Shown here: positions 37,801 through 49,800 of the stretch, in pieces
Position numbering within the stretch: the stretch's first letter is position 1
Layout: every line of letters starts with the position of its first letter
Assembly: GCF_016481275.1 (NCBI RefSeq)
Contig: NZ_JAEMNW010000005.1
Coordinates: 285,882-349,881 of the forward strand
Source: Antrihabitans auranticaus
Lineage (GTDB): Bacteria > Actinomycetota > Actinomycetes > Mycobacteriales > Mycobacteriaceae
Length of the DNA stretch: 64,000 bases
Reading direction: 5' to 3'
Program-made: the position numbers and the translations under genes
The notes under the pieces: generated by a model
What the model was told of the DNA's origin: nothing
The model's input: the letters and a program-made list of their open reading frames with translations, nothing else
Databases searched by the model: none

Positions 37801-40800
37801 CGAGAACACGATGCCACGCGCCTTCGCACGCGAGACCAACTGGATCGACAGGATGCTGTCGCCGCCCATCGCGAAGAACGAGTCGTCGAGGCCGACCTGT
37901 TCGACACCGAGCACGTCGGCGAAGACCGCGGCGATGATCGCCTCGGCTTCGGTCGTCGGCGCACGGAATTCTCGAGCCTCCAGCACCGGTTCGGGCAGGG
38001 CCCTACGGTCCAGCTTGCCGACCGGAGTCAGCGGAATCTCGTCGAGGACCACGACGGCCGACGGCACCATGTGCGGCGGCAGAGACCGGCCCGCGTACTC
38101 GATGAGCGCTGCACTATCGACGCTCGCACCCGGGGTGCCGAGGACGTAGGACACCAGAATCGTTGCGCCCGCCGCGGTTTCGCGACCAACGGTGATCGCG
38201 TATTCGACGTCCGGGTGACCGGCGAGGACCGCGTCGATCTCACCGAGTTCGATGCGGAAGCCGCGGACCTTCACCTGGAAGTCCGAGCGGCCGACGTAGT
38301 CGAGCTCGAGCTCCGACGCACGACCCGATGCCTTACCGATGTCGTACCAGCGCACCACGTCACCTGTGCGGTACATCCGGGCACCGGGCTCGCCCCACGG
38401 ATTCGGAACGAAGCGGTCCGCGGTCAGGCCGGCCCTGTTGTGGTAGCCACGCGCCAGCGCGCCGCCTGCGAGGTAGAGCTCGCCCGCGACGCCCACCGGT
38501 ACGGGGTTCAACCGCTGGTCGAGCACCATCGCCGACATGCCGTGAATCGGCTTGCCGATCGTGATGTGCTGGCCAGGGCGCAGGCTCGCGAACGACGAGA
38601 TGATCGTCGTCTCGGTGGGGCCGTAGCCGTTGAAGTACTTGCGGCCCGGCTGCCACTTCGCGAGCAGTTCCGGCGTGGTCACGTCGCCGCCGACCGAAAC
38701 AACCTCGAGGTCGGTGATCCCGCGCGGATCCACCGTGCCGAGCACTGCGGGCGTGACGATCGTGTGGGTCACCTTCTCGGTGCGCAGCAGTTCGCCCAGA
38801 TCGGGGCCGCCGATGATGTTCGACGGGACGATCACGAGCGTCGCACCGTTGTAGAACGCAGCCGTCCACTCCAGCACGGAGGGATCGAACGACGGCGAGC
38901 AGATGTGCAGGAACCGGTGGTGCGATTGCAGGTGGTACAGATCGGTCGCCGCATCCACCAGGCCACCCATGCCGGAGTGCGTGACGGTGACGCCCTTCGG
39001 CATGCCGGTCGAGCCCGAGGTGTAGATGACATACGCCGGATGGAAGAGACGCAGCGGCGCCAACCGGTCCTCGTCGGTGACGGGTGCAGGCGACTCAGCA
39101 GCACACAGCGCGGCCGTTTCGGGATCGTCGATGACGAGCCATTCGACGTCATCGGGCAGTTGCCCGACGAACTCACGGGACGTGATACCGACGACCGCGC
39201 CCGAATCGGTCAGCATGTGCCGGACGCGATCCTCCGGGTAGGTCGGGTCGACGGGGACGTGCGCGCCACCCGACTTGGTGACCGCCCAGACCGCGGCGAC
39301 CATGTCGTAGGAGCGCGGGAAGGCCAGTGCGACAAGCTTTTCCGGTCCCACGCCGCGACCGATCAGCACCCGCGCGAGGCGTGACGAGGTCTCGTCGAGC
39401 TCGCGATAGGTGATCGACCGGCCGAGGTATCGCACCGCAGGCTTGTCCGGGTCGAGCTGCGCACCACGACTGAGCTCGTCGGGCAGCAGCCCACCGGTCA
39501 TCACGTCGTCGCCGTGAACGTGGGTCAGCGCCTCGTACTCGATCTCCGACAGCAGCGCCAGATCACCGACCGCTGTTTCCGGCGACGCCGTCACCTCGGT
39601 GAGCAGCCGGACGAACCGCTCCGCGAACAGCGCCACGGTATCTTCATCGAAAAGGTCACGGGCAAAGGAGAACTCGGCGTAAATACCGCCCTCCGGATCG
39701 ACCGCCGAGTTCGCCTCACGAAGCGTCAGCGACAGGTCGAACTTCGCGATCTCGGCATCGAGGTCCACCGCACCGACATGCAGGCCGGGCAACTCGAAGC
39801 CGGACTCGGGCAGGTTCTCGAACGACAACGCGACCTGGAACAGCGGATGCCGAGCAGTCGAGCGCTCCGGATTGAGCACCTCCACGAGTCGCTCGAACGG
39901 AATGTCGGCGTGCGCGAATGCCTGCAGATCCGCGTCCTTGGTGCGGGTCAGCAGTTCGCCGAACGTCAAGTGCGGCTGCACGTGTGAGCGCAACACCAGC
40001 GTGTTGACGAACATACCGATGACGTCGTCGAGTTCGGACTCGCCGCGGCCCGCGATCGGCGTACCGATCGCGATGTCGTCGGTACCGGACAGGCGCGCGA
40101 GGAACACTGCCAGCGCCGTGTGCAGCACCATGAACAGCGTCGACCCCTGGGCCCGGCCGATCTTCTGCAGCTCACCCTGCAGCTGCGCATCGATCCGGAA
40201 GTTCACGCGCCCACCGGCGAACGACTGTGTTGTGGGGCGCGGCCGGTCGGTCGGCAGGTTCAGCTCGTCGGGCACGCCCGCGAGAGCGTGCTTCCAGTAG
40301 TCCGCTTGCGCGGAGATCAGGCTCGCCGGATCGGACTCGGCGCCAAGCACATCGCGCTGCCACAGGCTGAAGTCCGCGTACTGCACCGGCAACGGTGCCC
40401 ACGACGGCGCTTCGTCACGCGTACGCGCGGCGTAGGCAACCATGACGTCGCGCGTCAGCGGCCCCATCGACCAGCCGTCTGCGCTGATGTGATGGGCGAC
40501 GAACACGAGGACGTACTCCTGCACGCTCGCCGCACTGTCCTGGACCACCCGGAAAAGGTTGGCGCGCAACGGTACTTCGGTCGTCACGTCGAAGCCTGCG
40601 GAAGCCACCTCGACGATCCGGTCGCGCAGGTCGTTCGCGCCGACGTCGACAGGCGTGAGGTCCGGCACGACTCCCGCTGCGGGCAGGATCACCTGGTAGG
40701 CGTTTCCGTCGTCGGACGGGTAGACCGTGCGGAGGGTTTCGTGCCGCTCCACGAGGTCCGCGACGGCCCGCTGCAGTGCGGCGACGTCGAGGTCGCCGGT

Positions 40801-43800
40801 CAACCGCACCGCCACCGGAATGTTGTTCACTGCAGACGCGGTGTCGAACTGGTTGAGGAACCACATGCGCTGCTGCGCGAGCGACAGCTGGATCCGTTCC
40901 GGCCGCGGACCTGCGGTCAGGGCCCGGCGGCCGCCGACACCCGCGTGCTGTTCGGCGCGCGCAGCCAAGGCCTGAACCGTCGGCGCCTCGAACAGCGTCC
41001 GGACCGGAACCCGTGCGTCGAGAGCGGCACCGATGCGTGCCGTGACCTGTGTCGCCAGCAACGAGTTGCCGCCGAGCGCGAAGAAGTCGTCGTCGACACC
41101 GACCCGCTCGAGCCCGAGGACCTCGGCGAAGATTCCGGCGACGATCTCCTCGATCGGCGTCGACGGCGCACGGAATTCCCGAGCCTCGAACGCGGGTTCC
41201 GGTAGCGCCTTGCGATCGAGTTTGCCGTTCACGTTGAGCGGCAACGCATCCAGGACGACGAACGCGGCAGGCACCATGTACGACGGCAATTCGGCAGCGA
41301 GCGTGTGTGCAAGATCCAAGGTGTCGATCACCGCCGCCGCGGCGGGAACCACGTATCCGACGAGTTGTGTGCCGAGGTGCGGATCGGTGCGGTCGACAAC
41401 CGCGGCCGACGCGATCTCGGGACGGGCGAGCAGGGCCGCCTCGATCTCGCCGAGTTCGATGCGGAAACCGCGCACCTTCACCTGGAAGTCGGAGCGTCCG
41501 CGGTAGTTCAGCTCACCGTCGGCATTCCAGGCCGCAAGGTCACCCGTGCGGTACATCCGGGCGCCGGAAGCGAAAGGCGCTGCGACGAACCGCTCGGCCG
41601 ACAGATCCGCCCGCCCGTAGTAACCGCGCGCGAGTTGCGCACCCGCGAGATAGACCTCACCCGTCACCCCGGCCGGCACCGGGCGCAGCCTGCTGTCGAG
41701 GACGTATACCTGCGTGTTCCATTCGGGCGAACCGATCGAGACCGAGACGGTGTCGCGGCCGGTCACGAGATGCTCGGTCACCGAGACCGCAGCTTCGGTC
41801 GGCCCGTAGAGGTTCACAAGCCGCACATCGGGATTCGCCTTGCGGAAGCGCTGCGCCACCGTCGCGGGCAGCGCCTCGCCGATTGCCAGCACCCGCCGCA
41901 GCCCGGATCCGAGTCGGCCACCGGACTCGATGAGCAGGGCGTCGAGCATCGAGGGCACCACGTGGAGCGTCGTCACCGACTCGTCACGGATCAGCGCATT
42001 CACGTACGCCGGGTCGCGATGGCCGTCGGCCGACGCGATCACGAGCGCGGCGCCGGACGTGAGCGCGGACCAGAACTCCCATACCGAGAGGTCGAAGGTC
42101 GCCGCCGTCTTGAGCAGCACCGCGTCGCCGAGGTCGAGTGCGTATTCGGCACGCTTCCACGCCAATTGATTGACGATCGCGCCGTGGCTGATCGCAACAC
42201 CCTTCGGCCTGCCGGTCGAACCGGAGGTGAAGATGACGTAGGCCGAGTTCGTCGGGCGCAGGGGTGCAGTTCGCTCCTGCGGCCGTACCGGTGCGGCGTC
42301 GATGGCGGCGAGGCTCAGCGTGTCCAGTTCGACGACGCGTGTGCCGGTTACGTCGAGACCGGTGCCGGACGTGGTGAGTACCAACGACACTCGTGCGGTA
42401 TCAAGGACGTAGGCCGTGCGGTCGGCCGGGTGGTCAGGATCGATCGGCACGTAGCCGCCACCGGCCTTCGCGACGGCGTACATCGCAACGACGAGTTCCA
42501 GCGAACGCCGCATACCCAGGGCGACAAGCGATTCGGGACCGACACCCTGGCCGATCAGCCAGCGGGCAAGCCTGTTCACGCGCTCGTCGAACTCTGCGTA
42601 GGTGAGACGCTGATCGCCGAAGATCACGGCGTCTGCGTCGGCACATCGCGCGACCTGCTCGTCGAACAGCGAGACCAGGGTCATCGATTCGTCGACGGCG
42701 TGCGCGGTGTCGTTCCAGCCGTCGAGCAGTTGTGCGCGCTCGGCCGGCGCGAGCAACTCGATGTCACCGACTCGCGTCTGCGGATCGGTGATGACGGCGC
42801 CGAGCAGGCGTACGAACCGATCGGCAAAGCTCTGCACGGTCGCTTCGTCGAAAAGGTCGGCGGCGTAGGTGAAGAAGCCGGTGATACCGGTCGCCGCACC
42901 CGCATCGTCGTAGCGGTCCGTCACGATCAGGTGCAGGTCGAACTGCGACAGCTCGACGTCCAGATCCAGCCCCGAGACCTCGAGGCCGGGCAGTTGCAGG
43001 CTGGACTGACCCAGGTTCTGGAACGAGAGTCCGACCTGGAACAGCGGATGGCGCGCAGTGGACCGGGACGGGTTGAGCACCTCGACGAGTCGCTCGAACG
43101 GGATGTCGGCGTTGGCGAAGGCATGCAGGTCGGTCTCGCGCTGGCGAGCGAGCAACTGGGCGAACGGTTCACCGAGGTCGATCGTGCTGCGGAACACCAA
43201 TTGGTTGACGAACATGCCGATCAGGTCTTCGACCGCACGCTCGCCACGACCGGCGACCGGCGTGCCGATCGCGATGTCGTCAGCGCCTGACAGTCGTGAC
43301 AGCAGCGCCGCGAGCGCGGTATGCACGACCATGAACAGGGTTGCACCTTGGGCTCGCGCCATGTCGACCAGACCGCGATGCACGTCCGCGTCGATGGCCA
43401 GTTCGACGGTGCCACCGGCGAACGTCTGCACCGCGGGCCGCGGGCGGTCCGTGGGGAGATCCAGCTGGTCCGGCAGCCCGGCCAGCGACTCGCGCCAGTA
43501 CGCAACCTGCTGGGCCGCAACCGAATCCGGGTCTCGTTCGTCGCCGAGCACAGCGCGCTGCCAGAGGGCGTAATCCGCGTACTGCACCGGCAGCGGTGGC
43601 CAACCCGGCGCTTCGCCGGCGGCACGAGCGGCGTACGCGACCATCACGTCGCGGGTCAGCGGACCGACCGACGACCCGTCACCGGAGATGTGGTGGACGA
43701 CGAGCGCGAGCACGTGTTCCTCCGGTGCGAGCCTGAACAGGCCGACCCGCAACGGCACCTGGACCGTGACGTCGAATGCCGTCGATGTGAAGGCCGCTGC

Positions 43801-46800
43801 GGCAGTGCTGATCTCGTCGGCGCTCACCTCGACGATGCGCAGCTCCGGCGTCGCCTGTGTGGGCGACAGAATGACCTGGACCGGTCCGTCGGCGGTCTCC
43901 GGGTAGATCGTGCGCAGGACCTCGTGCCGTGCCGTGACATCGGCGATCGCCGACTGCAGCGCGGAGATGTCCAACTTGCCGGTGAGCCGCACCGCCATCG
44001 GGACGTTGTAGGCCGCCGATTCGGTGTCGAAGCGGTTGAGGAACCACATCCGCTGCTGTGCCAGCGACAGCGGGATGTGCGCGGGCCGGTGCTGAGCGAC
44101 GAGCGCCTGCCTGCCACCTGCACCGGCGTTCTGTTCGACCTTGGCGGCCAGCGCGCCGACCGTCGGTGCCTCGAACAACGTCCGAACGGCGACCCGGGTG
44201 TCGAGTGCTGCACCGATTCGGGTGGCAACCTGCGTGGCCAGCAGCGAGTTGCCGCCGAGTGCGAAGAAGTCGTCGTCCATGCCGACCCGGGTCGAGCCGA
44301 GGCCCAGCACTTCGGCGAACACGCCCGCCACGATCTCTTCGACCGGCGTGGTGGCCGCGCGGAACGCTTGCTTGTCGAATACCGGCTGCGGCAGAGCCTT
44401 TCGGTCGAGCTTGCCGTTCACGTTCAGCGGCAGCGCGTCGAGAATCATGATCGCGTTCGGCACCATGTACGACGGCAACCGCTCCCCCAGCGCCGAACGG
44501 ATGGCGGCGGGATCCCCGGTAGCGCCCGCGGTGGGCACGACGTAGGCAACCAGTTGATCGCCCAACCGCGCATCGGAGCGCACGATGACCGCAACCTGGG
44601 CCACGGATTCCTGCTCCGTCAGCGCGGTCTCGATCTCGCCGAGCTCGATCCGGAAACCACGGAGCTTCACCTGGAAGTCGGTGCGGCCCACGTAGTTCAA
44701 ACGGCCGTCGGTGGACCAGCTGACGAGGTCACCGGTCCGGTACATCCTGGAACCGACCGGACCGAACGGGTTCGCGACGAAGCGGTCGGCAGTCAGGTCG
44801 GCGCGCCCGTAGTAACCGCGGGCGAGCTGATCGCCGGCGAGATACAACTCGCCCGCAACGCCGTCCGGCACCGGGTGCAACCGCGAATCCAGCACGTACA
44901 CCTGGCTGTTCCACTCCGGGCGACCGATCGGGACCGATCCGGCAGACACCTCGGCAACCTCGCCGAACGTCACCGACACAGCCGCCTCGGTGGGCCCGTA
45001 CAGGTTGAACAGGGCCGGACCGTCCGCTCGTTCGAGCATGCGCCGCGCGGTCGCTGCCGGAAGCGCCTCACCGATGGCGAGCACGCGACGCAACGTCGCG
45101 GGTAGTGCATTGTTCGATTCGGTGAGGAGCGCGTCCAGCATCGACGGCACGACGTGCAGCGTGGTGACAGCCTCTGCGGCGAGCAACCGGGTCAGGTAAC
45201 CGGGATCGCGGTGGCCGTCGGCCGACGCGAGCACGATCCGGCCACCGGATACCAGCGCCGACCAGAACTCCCACACCGAGAGGTCGAAGGTCGCGGCAGT
45301 TTTCAGCAGTACCGAATCGTCATTACCGAGACCGAATTCGGCCTTCTTCCAGAGCAATTGGTTGACGATCGCACTGTGCGTGACAGCAACACCCTTCGGC
45401 CTACCGGTCGAGCCGGAGGTGAAGATCACGTACGCAGTGTTGCCGGGGCGCAACGGCGCCAGCCGTTCCGTGGCTGCGATCGGCGAGTCCGCCACGTCGG
45501 CGGTCTCGTCGTCCACGAGCACCGTCGGGATACCGGACCATTCGAATGCGTCGCCCGCGGACGTGAGGACACAGACCGGTGCCGCAGTGTCGAGGACGTA
45601 CCCCGTGCGCTCCGCCGGCAGGTCCGGGTCGATCGGCACGTAGGCGCCACCCGCCTTCACGACCGCGTACATACCGACGACGAGCTCGACGGATCGCCGC
45701 ATACCCAGCGCAACAAGCGATTCCGCGCCGACACCGGACGCGATGAGGCGACGCGCAAGGCGGTTCACCCGCGAGTCGAATTCGCGGTAGGTCAGCTGCT
45801 CACCGTCCGACACGAGTGCGACGGCATCCGGGGTCGCCGCGACCTGCGCATCGAAGAGATCCACCAGCGTCGCAGCCGGGACATCGTGCGCGGTGTCGTT
45901 GCGCGCGACGAGAGTGGTGCGCTGCTCGTCGTCGTCGAGCAGGCCGATATCGCCGACCGCACGAGTCCGATCCGCGACGACGGACTCGACGATGCGCAGG
46001 AACCGGTTCACGAAACCGGCCACCGTCGATTCGTCGAACAGATCTGTGGCGTAGGTGAATTCGCCGAGGATCTGCGCTGGCTCACCGTCTTCGTGGCGAT
46101 CGGCAAGGGTCAGCTGCAGATCGGTCTTGGCGAGCTGCACATCGAGTTCGACGCTGCCGACGCGCAGGCCGGGCAGCTCGAAGCTGGTATCGGCCAGGTT
46201 CTGGAACGACAGGCCGATCTGGAACAGCGGATTCCGGGCCGTCGACCGAACCGGGTTCAGCACCTCGACGATCCGCTCGAACGGAACGTCCGCGTTGGCG
46301 AAGGCTTCGAGGTCGGTCTCGCGAACGCGAGCCACGAGCTGCGCGAACGATTCCGAAGCGTCGATCTCGGTGCGGAACACCAGTGTGTTCACGAACATGC
46401 CGATCAGATCGTCCAGCTCGGCTTCGCCGCGACCGGCGATCGGCGTACCGACCGAGATGTCGTCGGAGCCGGAAAGCCGGGCGAGCAGCACGGCGAGCGC
46501 GGCATGGACGACCATGAACAACGAGGCGTTCTGCTCGCGGGCCAGCGCGAGCAACTCACGGTGCATGTGCGGATCGATGGTGAACCGCAACGACTTTCCA
46601 CGGAACGACTGCACTGCGGGCCGTGGCCGATCGGCAGGTAGCTCGAGCTGGTCGGGCGCGCCCGCGAGGGCACGCTGCCAGTACGCGACCTGGCGTGCCG
46701 CCAACGATTCCGGGTCGGCCTCGTCACCGAGCAATTCGCGCTGCCAGAGCGCATAGTCCGCATACTGCACCGGCAACGGTGCCCAATCCGGGTAGTCACC

Positions 46801-49800
46801 CTGCGACCGTGCGAAGTACGCCGACATCAGATCCCGGGTCAGCGGGCCCATGGACGAACCGTCCGCCGACACGTGGTGCGCAACCATCGCAAGTGCGTAA
46901 TCGGTCGGCGAGAGCTCGAACAGCGCAACCTTCAGCGGCACCTGCACAGTCACGTCGAACGCCGTCATTGCGAGGGCAAACACCTTCGCGGGCAGCTCGT
47001 CTTCGGTGACCTGCTCCGGTTCGAGCGGCCGCACAACCTCTGCAGCCGGCAAGATCAGCTGCCGTGGGCCATCCGCGGAATCGGGGTAGACGGTGCGCAG
47101 CGACTCGTGCCGCGCGATCAGGTCGCCGATTGCCGACTCCAGCGCGGCCACGTTGAGCCGTCCGGTCAGGCGTACCGCCACCGGGATGTTGTCCACTGCG
47201 GATGTGGTGTCGAACTGGTTCAGGAACCAGTAGCGCTGCTGGGCAGCCGACAGCGGGAGACGCTGCGGGCGTTCACCTGCCGTGAGTCGTGGCCGGGTCC
47301 GCCCGCCGCTCTGCAGTTGACCGAGCCGAACCGCGAGAGCGGCTACCGTCGGCGCCTCGAACAGCTCGCGCACTCCTACGGTGGCGTCCAGTGCCGCACC
47401 GATGCGCGCGGCGACCTGAGTCGCGATCAGCGAGTTGCCGCCGAGTTCGAAGAAGTCGTCGTCCAGACCGACCCGGTCGATACCGAGCACGTCGGCGTAG
47501 GTATTGGCGACGATTTCCTCGATCGGCGTGGTCGGGGCGCGGAATACCTTCGCCTCGAACACGGGCGCAGGCAACGCCTTTCGGTCCAGCTTGCCCGACG
47601 CGTTGAGCGGCAGCTCGTCGAGCACGACGAACGCGGACGGCACCATGTACCCGGGCAGGGTCAGGGCCAGCTCGGTGCGCACCGCAGCTGGGTCGAGGAT
47701 CGCCCGCGGGTCGGCGACCAGATACGCGACGAGCTGATCGCCGGTGTTCGCGTCGTTGCGCACGAGGACCACTGCTTGCGCGACAGCATCGAGGCCAATC
47801 AGAGCAGTTTCGATTTCGCCGAGCTCGATGCGCAGACCACGCAGCTTCACCTGGAAGTCGGTACGGCCCAGGTAGTCGATCTCACCGCCGGAGTTCCAGA
47901 CGACGAGGTCACCGGTGCGGTACATCCGCTCTCCAGCAGCCCCGAACGGATTGGCCACGAACCGATCTGCCGACAGGTCGGGCCGCGCAACGTAGCCGCG
48001 AGCCAACTGCACACCCGCGAGATAGAGCTCACCCGCGACACCGACCGGCACTGGGCGCAGCCGCGAATCCAGGACGAACACCTGCGTGTTGAACACCGGT
48101 GCACCGATCGATACGCCGCTCACGTCGGCATCTGTCACCTCGTGGAAGGTGACGTCGACCGCTGCCTCGGTCGGGCCGTAGAGGTTGTGCAGCGCGGCGC
48201 CGGTGAACTGCCGGAACCGTTGCGCCACAGCACCTGGTAGGGCCTCGCCCGACGCGAACACATGCCGCAACGAACGCGCACGCTGCGCACCCGACTCCGC
48301 AAGATGCGCCACGAACACTGCCAGCATCGACGGCACGAAGTGGGCCGTCGACACTCGCTGACTCTCGATCACATCGACCAGGTACGCCGGATCCCGATGC
48401 CCATCCGGCCGCGCCACCACCAACCGCGCACCAACCTGCAACGGCCAGAAGAACTCCCACACACTCACATCGAACGTCGCCGGCGTCTTCTGCAGCACAA
48501 CGTCATCGGCATCCAACCCGTACGCCGACTGCATCCACACCAACCGGTTCACGATCGCCCCGTGGGAAACCGCAACACCCTTCGGCCGTCCCGTCGACCC
48601 CGACGTGAAGATCACATACGCCGCATTCTCGGCACGCAACGGCGCCAACCGCTCCGCATCCGTGACCGGCTCCGCCGACAATCCAGCCAGATCCAACTCG
48701 TCGATCAGGATCGCGTCTGTGGCGACGAAATCGTCACTGCGAGTACTGAGTACACACACCGGCCGCGCGGTGTCGAGAATGTAATCGATACGTTCGGCAG
48801 GGTGGTCCGGATCCACCGGCACATAGGCACCACCGGCGACGACCACCGCGTACATCCCGATAACGAGGTCGAACGAGCGGCGCATCCCCAGCGCAACCAT
48901 CGAGTCCGGGCCCACGCCCTGCGTAATCAACCACCGCGCAAGTCGATTCACCCGAACAGCCAATTCGCCGTACGTCAGCTCGGAACCCTCGAACACCAAC
49001 GCCACCGCATCCGGCGACGCCTCGACCTGCGACTCCCACAACGACACCAGTGTTGCCGCCGAATCGACGGCGTGCGCGGTGTCGTTCCACCCGACGAGAA
49101 GCTGCCGCCGCTCGGCAGGATCCAGCAATTCCACTGCGCCGACGGGCAATTCGGGATCGTTGCCGACCACGTCGAGAACCCGGCTGAACCGCCGAGCTAT
49201 CGCGGCGACCGTCGATTCGTCGAAGAGATCTGTGGCGTACAGGATTTCGACCGCCAGACCGGCGGGCACACCGTCACCGTCGTAGCGCTCGGTGACCACG
49301 AACTGCAGATCGAACTTCGCGATCGCTGCTTCGAAGTCGTATCCATCGGCGCGGAGGCCCGGTAGCTCGAGCGTTACGTCAGCCGTGTTCTGGAAGGAGA
49401 GCATGACCTGGAACAGCGGATGCCTGGCCTGCGAGCGAGCCGGGTTGAGGACGTCGACCAACCGCTCGAAGGGCAGGTCGGCGTTGCCGAATGCCGCGAG
49501 GTCGGTTTCTCGAACCTGCGCAAGCAGTTGCGCGAACGACACATCCGGATCTACCCGGCTACGCAGCACGAGCGTGTTCACAAACATGCCGATCAAGTCG
49601 TCCAGAGCCGCTTCGCCGCGGCCCGCGACCGGTGTGCCGATGACGATGTCGTCGGTTCCCGACAGCCGGGCGAGCAGAATCGCCAGCGCAGACTGCGTGG
49701 CCATGAACATGGTGACGCCACGCTGGCGAGCCAGTTCGCCGAGTCGGCGGTGCACGTCGGCGCCGATCTCGTGGGCATACACGGCGCCACTGTTCGACGC

